Shown piece after piece: positions 8,050 through 15,909 of a stretch of 64,000 nucleotides of DNA (positions within the stretch are counted from its first letter, which is position 1; the number at the start of each line of letters is the position of its first letter). Both the position numbers and the translations under genes were made by a program. Below the pieces are notes generated by a model. The model had not been told where the DNA came from. It saw only the letters and a list, made by a program, of their open reading frames with translations, and ran no database searches. Source of the stretch: Marmoricola sp. OAE513 (GTDB lineage: Bacteria > Actinomycetota > Actinomycetes > Propionibacteriales > Nocardioidaceae); the NCBI RefSeq assembly GCF_040546585.1, contig NZ_JBEPOC010000001.1, forward strand, positions 2,790,001-2,854,000, written 5' to 3'.

Positions 8050-9252
8050 TCAACCGACCTGGGGCAGGGTGAACCAGAACGTCGAACCGCCGTCGGGGCC
8101 GTCCTCGACGCCGATCTCGCCACCGTGGGCCTCGACGATCCGGCGTGAGGTCGCGAGCCCGATGCCGAACCCCTCCACGTTCCCGGCGCCGCGGGTGTAC
8201 AGGGTGAACACGCTGTCGCGGCGGTCGGCGGGGATGCCGGAACCGTTGTCGGTGACCGTCACGCGCCAGCCGGAGTCAGTCACCTCGCCCGCGACGTGCA
8301 CGACCGGGGCGACACCGACCGGGGTGAATTTCACGGCGTTCGAGATCAGGTTCTGCAGCACGACGTAGATCTGCTGCAGGTCGGCGCGGACCACCGGGAG
8401 CGAGCCGGTCGTGACCGTGCCACGGCGGGCGGCCAGGGTCGGAGCGAGGTCCTCGCGCACCGTGCTCACCAGGCGTTCGAGGTCGACCTCGACGACGTCG
8501 AGCGACGATCCGGTCCGGGCGTATCTCAGGATGGTGTCGATCAGGCCGGCCATCCGCACGCCCGCCTTCTGGATCGCCGTCGCCAGGGCGGCGGCGTCCG
8601 GGTCGGCGACGACGGCCGGCTCGGTGGCGAGCAGCTCGGCGTTCGCGATCACCGCGGTCAGCGGGGAGCGCAGGTCGTGGCTGACCTGACCGGCGAAGAG
8701 CGTGAGCAGCTCGTTGGACCGGTGCAGCTCGTCGCGCGCCTGCTCCAGCTCACGCGTGCGCAGCCGCAGTTCGAGCACGTCGACCATCCGGTCTGCGAGG
8801 ACCTCGAGCACGCCGGCCTGCTCAGCGGTCAGCTCGCGGGCCTGGTCGTCGAACACGCACAGCCGCCCGATGGTCACCCCGTCGGGCGTGATCAGGGGAG
8901 CGCTGGCGTAGAACTTCACGAGCGCGATCTGGCCGGTGACGAACGGGTTCGTGGCGAACCGCTCGTCCAGGCTCGCGTCCTGGACGATGACCGGCTTCGG
9001 CTCGCCGATCACGATGGCGCACATCGAGTCCTCGCGCGCGCACACCGACGGGTCGATGCCGGCGGCGGCCACCTGGCGCTGCTCCCGACCGGTGATCAGG
9101 TTGATGGCGGCGGTGGGCACGGCGCACACCAGCGCGGCCAGCTCGACGAGGGCCTGCAGATCCCGTCCACCGGGCTGTTCGAGGACGCCGTACTCGGCGA
9201 GCTTGGCATCGACGACGACGGCAGGTGAGGTGCCGATGGTTTCCATGGGCAC
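8050..9252 (-). CDS. Soluble GAF-domain sensor histidine kinase
   Basis: A 400-residue cytoplasmic kinase. A GAF sensor fills residues 25-160 (CAREDSMCAIVIGEPKPVIV is typical). A coiled coil (160-185) leads to the HisKA motif GQVSHDLRSPLT with the phospho-accepting His, then the N box NLISNAVKFTP, G1 DNGSGIP and G2 GFGIGLATSRRIVEAHGG. There are no membrane segments. It starts at GTG 9252 or ATG 9246, 10 bases after the membrane kinase stop, so it probably belongs to the same transcript. No second response regulator is adjacent, so it may feed the regulator at 10445 or one elsewhere. Confidence 0.9.
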   Translation of the reverse strand: MPMETIGTSPAVVVDAKLAEYGVLEQPGGRDLQALVELAALVCAVPTAAINLITGREQRQVAAAGIDPSVCAREDSMCAIVIGEPKPVIVQDASLDERFATNPFVTGQIALVKFYASAPLITPDGVTIGRLCVFDDQARELTAEQAGVLEVLADRMVDVLELRLRTRELEQARDELHRSNELLTLFAGQVSHDLRSPLTAVIANAELLATEPAVVADPDAAALATAIQKAGVRMAGLIDTILRYARTGSSLDVVEVDLERLVSTVREDLAPTLAARRGTVTTGSLPVVRADLQQIYVVLQNLISNAVKFTPVGVAPVVHVAGEVTDSGWRVTVTDNGSGIPADRRDSVFTLYTRGAGNVEGFGIGLATSRRIVEAHGGEIGVEDGPDGGSTFWFTLPQVG

Positions 9253-9262
9253 ATCATGCCCG

Positions 9263-10441
9263 TTATGCGTCCTTTGACAACGCCCGCTTGGGAACGCGCA
9301 GGACAGCGACCGCAGAGCCGGGTTCGCGGGTCAGCTGTCCGCCGAGCGCGGCGGCGAGCTCGGCTGCTGCCCGCCAGGACGGTCCGCTGGTCGCCGTGGC
9401 GGCGTCGTCCGGGGTCAGCCGGACCTCGTGGTGGGTGCCTCGGTCGGTGACACCCAGCTCGAGCGTCCGGACGCCGTGGTCCAGCGCCTCGTCGCGCAGG
9501 TGCTCGACGACCTGCCGCAGGAGCTCGGGGTCCAACCGGGTCGGCGCGAGGACCGACGCCGCGTGCGTCAGCCGCAGGTCGGGGCCGTCGAGCCGGGCGA
9601 CGACGTCGGCGACCAGGGCGTCCAGGTCGAGGTCGATCTCGTCACCGGCCAGCTGCTCGCGGGCCCGGTCGAGCAGGTCGCCGATCGCGGCAGAGAGCCG
9701 GTCGAGCTCGCCGGTGCTGCGGGTGAGCGCTTCGGCCACGGCCGGAGTCGTCTCCGGCCACAGCGCCAGGTCCTCCAGGTCGATGCGCAGCGCGGTGATC
9801 GGGGTCCGGAGCTCGTGCGAGGCGTGCACGGCGAGCTCGCGCTCGTGGCGCAGCAGCAGGTCGATCCGGTCGCCGCTCACCGTCAGCGCCTCACCGATCG
9901 CCTGCGCCTCCGGCACCCGGTACGTCGGCAGCTCGGGTCGCCTGGCTCCGGTGCCCAGGTCGCGCGCCGCGGACGCCAGCTCCTGGAACGGGCGGGCGAG
10001 ACGCCGCGCGATCACGGAGCCCGCGAGCCCGGCCACGACCACCAGGCCGAGTCCGATGAGCACCAGTGGCAGCAATGCGTCGGCGATCGCGTCGTCGATC
10101 TCGTCCGCCTCCCGGGTCACGGTGACGGTGCCGCCGTCGCCCAGCGGGTGCGTGGCGGAGATGTCGCCGTCGTCGGCCGGGCCGTGCGTCGAGGAGATCA
10201 CCTGACCGCCGGCCGTGCGGATCTCGATCCACTCGCCCCGCGTCGACAGGGCGTCGAGCGCGTCCGGCGTGGTCGCCGTACCGGCATCCACCGCAGCAGC
10301 GACCAGGTCGGCACTGCGGTTGACGCGCTCCTGGGCGTCGGTGCGGATCAGGTCCGCGAGGAAGTACGCCCGCGGGATGCCGTAGAGCGCCACGACGACG
10401 ACGGTCAGGCCGACGAACGCGGCGATCAGGCGGTCCCGCAC
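9263..10441 (-). CDS. Membrane sensor histidine kinase (HAMP-HisKA-HATPase)
   Basis: A 392-residue OmpR-class kinase. TM1 is at residues 5-28, an extracytoplasmic sensor of about 110 residues follows, TM2 is near 140-162, then HAMP (ARRLARPFQELASAARDLG). HisKA carries ASHELRTPITALR with the phosphorylated His. The ATPase domain is shorter and more divergent than usual: the N box and G boxes are hard to recognise, so catalytic strength is uncertain. It starts at GTG 10441, 3 bases after the response regulator stop, giving a clear two-component operon. Confidence 0.88.
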   Translation of the reverse strand: MRDRLIAAFVGLTVVVVALYGIPRAYFLADLIRTDAQERVNRSADLVAAAVDAGTATTPDALDALSTRGEWIEIRTAGGQVISSTHGPADDGDISATHPLGDGGTVTVTREADEIDDAIADALLPLVLIGLGLVVVAGLAGSVIARRLARPFQELASAARDLGTGARRPELPTYRVPEAQAIGEALTVSGDRIDLLLRHERELAVHASHELRTPITALRIDLEDLALWPETTPAVAEALTRSTGELDRLSAAIGDLLDRAREQLAGDEIDLDLDALVADVVARLDGPDLRLTHAASVLAPTRLDPELLRQVVEHLRDEALDHGVRTLELGVTDRGTHHEVRLTPDDAATATSGPSWRAAAELAAALGGQLTREPGSAVAVLRVPKRALSKDA

Positions 10442-10444
10442 TGG

Positions 10445-11140
10445 TCAGCCTGCTTCGAGGCGGAAGCCGACGCCGCGCACGGTGATGATCTGGACGGGCG
10501 CGCCGGCCTCCTCGAGCTTCTGGCGCAGCCGGCCCATGGTGACGTCGAGGGTCTTGGTCGAGCCGAACCAGTTCTCGTCCCAGACCTTGTCCATCAAAGT
10601 CTCCCGGGTCAGCACGGTGCCGCGCTCGGAGTCCAGCAGCCCGAGCAGGTCGAACTCCTTGGAGGTCAGCGAGATCTCGGTGTCCTCGACCCAGACGCGT
10701 CGGCTCTGCAGGTCCACCCGCAGACCGCCGGTGGGCGCGCTCGGAGCCGGCGTCGCAGCAGCCGCCTCCGGCCGGGCCGTACGACGCAGCAGGGCACGGG
10801 TCCGTGCGAGCAGCTCGGCGAGCGCGAAGGGCTTGGAGAGGTAGTCGTCGGCGCCCACGTCCAGGCCGACCACCCGGTCGAGCTCGCCGTCGCGCGCGGT
10901 CAGGATGAGCACGCCGCCCTCGAACCCGTCGGCCCGCAGCTGGCGGCAGACGTCGAGTCCGTCCATGTCGGGCAGGCCGAGGTCGAGCAGCACCATGTCG
11001 AAGCCGCCGTCGCCGGCGTTCTTGAGCCCGGTGCTGCCGTCCGCGGCCCGGTGGACCTCGTAGCCCTCGCGCTCCAGGGTGCGCACCAGGGGTGCAGCGA
11101 TCCCGTCGTCGTCCTCGACCACGAGCAGTCTGTGCGTCAT
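10445..11140 (-). CDS. OmpR/PhoB-family response regulator
   Basis: A 231-residue regulator. The receiver domain begins at MTHRLLVVEDDDG; the acceptor Asp is in VLLDLGLPDMDG, and the conserved Lys is in YLSKPF. The winged-helix DNA-binding domain is in the C-terminal 100 residues (LTSKEFDLLGLLDSERG, TLDVTMGRLRQKLEE, ITVRGVGFRLE). The ATG at 11140 lies one base after the stop of the membrane-protein gene upstream; longer readings add only a non-family extension. Its location next to the SipW-class secreted proteins makes it the prime candidate to control them. Confidence 0.95.
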   Translation of the reverse strand: MTHRLLVVEDDDGIAAPLVRTLEREGYEVHRAADGSTGLKNAGDGGFDMVLLDLGLPDMDGLDVCRQLRADGFEGGVLILTARDGELDRVVGLDVGADDYLSKPFALAELLARTRALLRRTARPEAAAATPAPSAPTGGLRVDLQSRRVWVEDTEISLTSKEFDLLGLLDSERGTVLTRETLMDKVWDENWFGSTKTLDVTMGRLRQKLEEAGAPVQIITVRGVGFRLEAG

Positions 11141-11141
11141 C

Positions 11142-11534
11142 TCAGAGAGCATACGGATGCCTCGCCCCCGAGCTCTCGCTCCTGGCGCGCGCGTCGGAGA
11201 CGAGCACGCCCAGCAACGCGACGGCGACCACGGAGACCGCGAGGCCGACCGGGTGCCAGTGCGCACCATCGGCCCGGCTCGGGTCGCCGACCACCGAGAC
11301 CAGCACCTGGCCTGTCAGGGCGACCAGGGCCAGCAGGGACGCGGCCAACCGGGACTCGAAGGAGTTGCGCTGCCAGAGCCGGATCGTGACACCCACCAGG
11401 CCGACCACGACGGCGCCGACGAGCACGACCTCGTAGGCCTCGATCCGCGACCCGCTGACCAACTCGACACTCATCAGTGTGGCGAGCGCACCGGCCAGCC
11501 CGGCGGCCGCGCGCGACAGCCGGCTCCTGGCCAT
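11142..11534 (-). CDS. Small four-helix membrane protein in the SipW-associated operon
   Basis: A 130-residue protein beginning MARSRLSRAAAG at ATG 11534, overlapping the stop of the Ig-like protein gene (ATGA) and ending one base before the response regulator start. It has four hydrophobic segments (about 8-27, 32-52, 62-84 and 92-115) and no catalytic motif. Its tight packing between a secreted protein and the two-component system suggests it senses or anchors the exported product, but nothing in the sequence shows this directly. Confidence 0.85.
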   Translation of the reverse strand: MARSRLSRAAAGLAGALATLMSVELVSGSRIEAYEVVLVGAVVVGLVGVTIRLWQRNSFESRLAASLLALVALTGQVLVSVVGDPSRADGAHWHPVGLAVSVVAVALLGVLVSDARARSESSGARHPYAL

Positions 11535-13396
11535 CAGAAGTCCCGGTCGAGGGCGCCGAGCTCGGTGGTCGGCGTGGTCGAGCAGGCCCGCCCCTGGAGG
11601 TCGGTCGCGGTGGCCGACGGCGTCCAGACCATCGCCGCGGCGGCCGACTGGGTGCGCAGACCCGAGCCGCTGGCCACAGAACCGAGGGTGATCGTCACGA
11701 CCGTCGCGGTCTCCCCGTTGATCGCGGTGGTGGTGGCCACCATGGTCGCGTTGAAGGAGATCGTCTTCTGGTTCTTGGCGAAGTTGCCCTTGGTGTTGAT
11801 GCTGCCGAGGTTGACGGCCGACCCGTTGCGGAGCACGTCGACGGTGTCGTTGGTTCCGCCCAGGCCGAGCAGGTTGCCGTCGCGCAGCCTCAGGGTCACC
11901 GGGAGCGAGGAGCCGGTCCAGCCGGAGGTGATCGAGCCCAGGTTCACCTCGTCGGTGTAGGTGAGCTTGAGGGTGTCGCCGGCGGTGAACTTGCCGACGC
12001 TCGCGCCACCGTTGACCCCCTGCACGTCGTACCCGCGCAGCGGGCTGTTGTCGACACGGCGGCCGCTCAGCGTGGCCGAGGTCGTCGTGCGGGCCTGGTT
12101 GTCGGTCAGCACCGCACGGAAGTCGTAGGTGCCGTCGGCCACCGTCGTGGTGTTGAACGAGCAGCTGTACGGCGACGTGGTGTCGGTGCACAGGGTCGTC
12201 CAGGTCGTCGTACCGCTCGGGGCCCGGTCGATCCGGATCGAGGCGATGCCGGCCGAGGAGCTGCCCGAGGCGTTGATCGCGACGGTGCCGGACAGGAACG
12301 CGCCCGGGTCCTCCACAGCCACCGTGGTGACGGTGTTGTCCACCACGCGGTTGGAGACGGTTGCCGAGGTCGTGGTGTTGCCCGCCCCGTCGGTGGCGAC
12401 CGCCCGGAAGGCGTAGGTGCCGTCGGTGAGCTGGTTGGTCGCGTAGCGGCAGCTGTACGGGTCGACCGCGATCGTGCAGAAGGTCGTCCAGGTCGAGGTG
12501 CCCGAGCGCTGGTACTGCAGCTGCACGCTGCTCACGCCGGCGTCCGCGTCGGTCGCCGTGGCGGCGAAGGTCGTGGTGCCGCGCAGCGGCGTACCGGGGT
12601 CCGTCATCGTCACGGTCGGGGCGACGTTGTCGATCAGCACGTCGTCGATGATCGCCGAGGTGACCGTGCTGGTGCCGAGGGTGGCGTAGGCGCGGAGGTC
12701 GTAGCTCTCGCCCTGGGTGAAGCCGTTGCCCGTGGTGTTCCAGGAGCAGGTGTACGGCGGCAGCAGGGTGGTGCAGAAGGTCTTCCAGGTGGTGGTGCCG
12801 GCGACGGCGTACTGGATGGTGACGACGTACGGGAGGATCCCGTTGTTGTAGAGCGTCGCGGTCAGCGGGACCGTGCCGCGCAGGATGTCGCCCGGGTCGC
12901 CCAGGACGATGAACAGCTTGTTCGCGACGGCGGTGCTGACCACGTCCGAGGTCGTCGAGTAGCCCGCGTTGTCGGTGGCGATCGCCCGCAGCGAGTAGGT
13001 GCCGTCGGCGCCGGCCGCGGTGTTCCAGGGGCACGCGTACGGCGAGCTGGTCGCCGTGCACAGCGTGGTCCACGACGAGGCGCCGGGAGCCAGGTACTGG
13101 ACGACGACGTTGGCGATGCCGCTCTGGCCGTCGGTGGCGTCCGCGGTGATCGTGGCGTTGCCGCTGACCGCTGCGCCCGGGTTGCGCACCGACACGGTCG
13201 GCGGCGTCCAGTCGTTGGCGGCGGTGACCGAGGCGGAGTTCTTCGAGATCGCGGTGAAGGTCGCGCCGGAGAGGGCCGGCATGCCGAAGGCGGTCAGAGC
13301 CGAGACGGCGAGGAGGGCGAGCAGCGTGGTCCAGCGGCTCTGGCCACGGACGCCCGCGACCAAGCGGGAGGCGGTGGAGCGGCGGTGACGCGACAT
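11534..13396 (-). CDS. Secreted four-domain Ig-like protein with SipW-class signal peptide
   Basis: A 620-residue exported protein. A basic N-terminus and hydrophobic core are followed by LSGATFTAISKNSASVTAA (about 42-60), the pattern of SipW-cognate signal regions. Four tandem Ig-like domains follow at roughly 95-99 residue spacing, each with a C-x8-C loop (113/122, 208/217, 307/316, 403/412) in the frame W-x-x-[LF]-CT...PYxC, and with DGTYxxRAxATD near each end. A different beta-rich domain fills 455-600 and ends with a lone Cys. There is no membrane anchor or sortase motif. It starts a likely operon with the membrane protein and two-component genes, and shares an upstream block with the TasA-like gene. 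Confidence 0.9.
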   Translation of the reverse strand: MSRHRRSTASRLVAGVRGQSRWTTLLALLAVSALTAFGMPALSGATFTAISKNSASVTAANDWTPPTVSVRNPGAAVSGNATITADATDGQSGIANVVVQYLAPGASSWTTLCTATSSPYACPWNTAAGADGTYSLRAIATDNAGYSTTSDVVSTAVANKLFIVLGDPGDILRGTVPLTATLYNNGILPYVVTIQYAVAGTTTWKTFCTTLLPPYTCSWNTTGNGFTQGESYDLRAYATLGTSTVTSAIIDDVLIDNVAPTVTMTDPGTPLRGTTTFAATATDADAGVSSVQLQYQRSGTSTWTTFCTIAVDPYSCRYATNQLTDGTYAFRAVATDGAGNTTTSATVSNRVVDNTVTTVAVEDPGAFLSGTVAINASGSSSAGIASIRIDRAPSGTTTWTTLCTDTTSPYSCSFNTTTVADGTYDFRAVLTDNQARTTTSATLSGRRVDNSPLRGYDVQGVNGGASVGKFTAGDTLKLTYTDEVNLGSITSGWTGSSLPVTLRLRDGNLLGLGGTNDTVDVLRNGSAVNLGSINTKGNFAKNQKTISFNATMVATTTAINGETATVVTITLGSVASGSGLRTQSAAAAMVWTPSATATDLQGRACSTTPTTELGALDRDF

Positions 13397-13440
13397 CGGG
13401 TTCCTCCTCGGGCTCTGGCGGGTCTTGCTCTGATGGGTTC

Positions 13441-13474
13441 AACGCTACGAATTCGTGCACCACGGCCCGGCAAC
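13441..13474 (-). promoter_or_regulatory. Shared upstream block, copy 1 (Ig-like protein gene)
   Basis: On the plus strand, AACGCTACG-N10-CCAC-G-GCCCGGCAAC. The same block with identical spacing recurs at 14988-15021 before the TasA-like gene. It begins 45 bases from the start codon at 13396, a place that fits a promoter. A TCGGTAACAG motif follows at 13499-13508. Confidence 0.6.
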
Positions 13475-13557
13475 AAACAGGCCCCCGAACCCCACAACTC
13501 GGTAACAGCGAGCCCGGGTCAGCGCAAACAGGTGCACTTTCAGGCCGGATGGTGAAG

Positions 13558-13596
13558 CGCCGCCCTGCGTCGCCGGGAGGCAGGCGCAGGGCGGCG
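13558..13596 (-). terminator. Terminator after the signal peptidase gene
   Basis: A perfect 12-bp stem CGCCGCCCTGCG / CGCAGGGCGGCG with a 15-base loop lies 15 bases past the signal peptidase stop at 13611. It separates that transcript from the Ig-like protein operon. Confidence 0.8.
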
Positions 13597-13610
13597 GATC
13601 GTGGGCCGGC

Positions 13611-14276
13611 TCAGACGAGCAGGCGGTCGGGGGCCTCGTCGGGGGTCCGCTGCGGCGGGACCACCAGGACGGGCTCGGAACGGTGGCTGGGGGACGCGGG
13701 CGTCGGCTCCTCCCAAAGCCGGCGCCCGCGGATCCCCCCAACAAGCTGGCCCAGCGCACCGAGTGCGATCAGTGCTGCGGGAAGGCCGATGACGAGCATC
13801 CGCACCTTCCGGTCGGCCAGGGCAATGAAGATCCATCCGGCGTGCGGGACGCCGTACTCCACGACAGGCTGCTTCTGGTCCAGGAGCAGGAAGTGCCACG
13901 GGTCGGGCTTCGCGTTCGCGTCGCCCTTGGTGGTGAACAGGGTGCCGCCGCCCTCGGCGGGCTCCATCTTGAGGATCCGGTGCGTGACCAGGGTCGGGAC
14001 GCCGGAGTCGGCGGGCGGCAGGTAGGTGATGACGTCTCCGACCTCGAGCTCGGAGACGGGGACCTTCTTCTCGAAGACGATCGAGCCCTTGTCGTAGGTC
14101 CCGGTCATCGAGCCGCCGGTGATGACGTAGCGGTCGTATCCGAACAGCGCGGGGGCCATCCAGGCGACGCATCCGAGCATCACGACGACGAGTGCCAGCG
14201 TGGCGACCCACCGGAGGACGCGGCGGGGGAGAGGGGCTTTGTCGGCCTGGTTCCCGGGTGCGCGGTGCTGGCTCAT
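13611..14276 (-). CDS. sipW: SipW-type (ER-type) signal peptidase I
   Basis: A 221-residue membrane protease with TM1 at about 22-45 and TM2 near 155-180. The catalytic Ser is in VITGGSMTGTYDKGS. The position of the Lys of ordinary SPase I holds His (VTHRILKME), and TTKGDANAKPDP gives the conserved Asp; this Ser-His-Asp set is the ER/SipW class. It would cleave the non-standard signal peptides of the flanking TasA-like and Ig-like proteins. The C-terminal cytoplasmic tail is Pro-rich. It lies 107 bases downstream of the TasA-like gene, beyond an attenuator-like stem. Confidence 0.9.
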   Translation of the reverse strand: MSQHRAPGNQADKAPLPRRVLRWVATLALVVVMLGCVAWMAPALFGYDRYVITGGSMTGTYDKGSIVFEKKVPVSELEVGDVITYLPPADSGVPTLVTHRILKMEPAEGGGTLFTTKGDANAKPDPWHFLLLDQKQPVVEYGVPHAGWIFIALADRKVRMLVIGLPAALIALGALGQLVGGIRGRRLWEEPTPASPSHRSEPVLVVPPQRTPDEAPDRLLV

Positions 14277-14342
14277 CGCTGGCTCCTCATCGGTGGAAGG
14301 TGGGTGCTGCGGGGTGGATCAGGTCAGGGGAAAGTGGTGCAA

Positions 14343-14377
14343 CGGGAGGGGCGCCTCCCCTGTGCGCGCCCCTCCCG
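14343..14377 (-). terminator. Attenuator-like stem between the TasA-like gene and sipW
   Basis: A perfect 11-bp stem CGGGAGGGGCG / CGCCCCTCCCG with a 13-base loop starts 7 bases after the TasA-like stop. With no other promoter evident before sipW, it probably reduces read-through so that the structural protein outnumbers its peptidase. Confidence 0.7.
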
Positions 14378-14383
14378 CTGGGA

Positions 14384-14911
14384 TCACTGGTTGAACGTGT
14401 CGCCCGCGAGCTGGACCGAGGACCAGCGGTACGTCGCGCCGGCGGTCTTGCCCTGGTCGGTGTTCGGGGTGTCCTGGTTGAGCTTCACGGTGAACTTGAA
14501 CGTGTGCGCCGCGTTGGAGGCCCAGGTGCCGAGCTCGAGCTTGGCGTCGTCGGCCAGCGCACCGAAGGTGCCGGAGAAGACGTTGGTGCCCGTGGTGGTG
14601 TCGACGATGTCGAGGGTCAGGTTGCTGCCGGCGAAGCCGTTGCTGGAGGAGGTCTCCATCAGCGAGAACGCGGCCGGCAGGGAGCCGGTGTTGGTCAGCG
14701 TCAGGGTGCCGTTGAGCACGTCGCCCGGCTTCATGTTGGTCAGGTTGAAGATGGCCGCGTCGGCCTTCGAGTTGGTGTGGGTCAGCGTGCCGGCGGTGAC
14801 GGCGCTGATGGTGTTGCCGGTGGTGGAGTTGAACGTCGCACCCGAGCCCACGGCGATGGCGCCGGCGGCGAGGAGGGTGGCGAGCGGGACGAGGACCTTG
14901 GTGCGCTTCAT
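14384..14911 (-). CDS. TasA/CalY (camelysin)-like secreted protein
   Basis: A 175-residue exported protein starting at ATG 14911 behind an AGGAG site. The hydrophobic leader runs into GSGATFNSTTGNTISAVTAGTL, a SipW-dependent signal pattern. The mature part has TLTNTGSLPAAFSL and, near the end, a NxDTPNTDQGK segment matching the peptidase-M73/TasA family, whose Bacillus members form biofilm fibres. It is shorter than TasA (261 residues). It is first in line with sipW and has its own promoter region carrying the shared block at 14988 and a perfect palindrome at 15068. Confidence 0.88.
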   Translation of the reverse strand: MKRTKVLVPLATLLAAGAIAVGSGATFNSTTGNTISAVTAGTLTHTNSKADAAIFNLTNMKPGDVLNGTLTLTNTGSLPAAFSLMETSSSNGFAGSNLTLDIVDTTTGTNVFSGTFGALADDAKLELGTWASNAAHTFKFTVKLNQDTPNTDQGKTAGATYRWSSVQLAGDTFNQ

Positions 14912-14987
14912 GGGAGTTCTCCTACTGTGTGTGCCGCAGCAGGACAGCTGCGATCCGGTCTTGGGCCGCTCTTTCAGCGACAACCAG

Positions 14988-15021
14988 AACGCTACGGAGG
15001 CCAGGACCACAGCCCGGCAAC
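14988..15021 (-). promoter_or_regulatory. Shared upstream block, copy 2 (TasA-like gene)
   Basis: AACGCTACG-N10-CCAC-A-GCCCGGCAAC on the plus strand, with the same layout as 13441-13474. It begins 77 bases from the TasA-like start codon. Confidence 0.6.
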
Positions 15022-15067
15022 GTCAAAGACCCGTCCCGGTCACAGCACGGAACGGGTTCTCCACACG

Positions 15068-15088
15068 TCGGTAACAGCCTGTTACCGA
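15068..15088. promoter_or_regulatory. Perfect 21-bp palindrome upstream of the TasA-like gene
   Basis: TCGGTAACAG-C-CTGTTACCGA has 10-bp arms. The left half TCGGTAACAG also occurs at 13499-13508 before the Ig-like protein gene. It is a candidate binding site for the local response regulator. Confidence 0.6.
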
Positions 15089-15093
15089 GGGTT

Positions 15094-15113
15094 TCGACAG
15101 GCTCAACCACCGG
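15094..15113 (+). repeat. Dispersed intergenic repeat, copy 1
   Basis: TCGACAGGCTCAACCACCGG; related copies are at 24781, 48563 and 51319. Confidence 0.6.
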
Positions 15114-15130
15114 CGGAGCTCGACCAGCGC

Positions 15131-15892
15131 CTAGCGGAAGGCTGGCTTCTCCTTGGCCAGGAACGCCCGGACGCCTTCCTTGAAGTCGTCCCCGGTGTAG
15201 ATCTCGCCGAGCATCGCGGCGTCGAAGGCCGGCGGTGCCTCGAGCACCTCGGCGCGCGCGAAGAGCTGCGCTTTGGTGGCCCGCATCGTGACGCCCGAGG
15301 CGGCCAGCAGGCCCGCCACCACGGTGTCGAGCTCGGCGTCGAGGTCCTCGACGACCGACATCACCGCGCCGACGGCGTACGCGCGCTCGGCGGTGGTCAG
15401 GCGCGAGGTCAGCAGCATCTCCCGGGTCAGCGACTCCCCGAAGACCGAGGCGCAGCGGTAGACGACCGGAGCCGCGAGGGCGTTGCCGAGCGTGCGGGCG
15501 ATCGGGTAGCCGAATCGGGACTCCGGCGTGCAGATCCGCAGGTCGCAGTGGGTCGCGACGGCCAGGCCACCGCCGACGCAGGCACCCTCGACCGCGGCGA
15601 TGGTGACCTGCGGAAGCTCGAAGAGCGCGACCAGCAGCTGCCGGATGCTTTCCTCGTAGCCGACCGCGTCGCGGTCCAGGAAGTCCGAGATCTCGTTGCC
15701 GGCCGCGAACGCCTTGCCGCCGGCGCCGCGCAGCACCAGCACCCGGGTGCTCGTGTCCTCGGCGAGCTCGTCGCAGAGGTCGCGCAGCGCGGCGTACATG
15801 GCGCTGGTGAAGGCGTTGCGCCGCTCGGGGCGGTTGAACACGACCTCGACGACGCCGTCACGACGGTTGACCTGCAGCTCTTCGGTGCTCAC
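15131..15892 (-). CDS. Enoyl-CoA hydratase/isomerase (crotonase) family protein lacking both usual glutamates
   Basis: A 253-residue crotonase-fold protein. The oxyanion-hole regions are present (KAFAAGNEISDF and EGACVGGGLAVATHCDLRI). However, the two Glu residues used by true hydratases are absent: the first aligns with Ala in GGGLAV and the second with Ile in FGYPIARTLG. It is therefore unlikely to be a standard enoyl-CoA hydratase; isomerase, hydrolase or another CoA chemistry is possible. It starts at GTG 15892. It sits alone, 17 bases downstream of the large membrane protein gene on the same strand. Confidence 0.85.
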   Translation of the reverse strand: MSTEELQVNRRDGVVEVVFNRPERRNAFTSAMYAALRDLCDELAEDTSTRVLVLRGAGGKAFAAGNEISDFLDRDAVGYEESIRQLLVALFELPQVTIAAVEGACVGGGLAVATHCDLRICTPESRFGYPIARTLGNALAAPVVYRCASVFGESLTREMLLTSRLTTAERAYAVGAVMSVVEDLDAELDTVVAGLLAASGVTMRATKAQLFARAEVLEAPPAFDAAMLGEIYTGDDFKEGVRAFLAKEKPAFR

Positions 15893-15909
15893 GCCCGAAG
15901 CCTAGGGGG

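Noticed and set aside
9263-10441. Calling the membrane kinase a pseudogene because its ATPase boxes are weak
   Set aside because: The frame is intact, HisKA is good and the operon junctions are tight, so a divergent but working domain is as likely.
11142-13463. A single 773-residue minus-strand protein
   Set aside because: Its first three quarters are a shadow of the Ig-like protein gene; only the last 130 residues (start 11534) are a real membrane protein.
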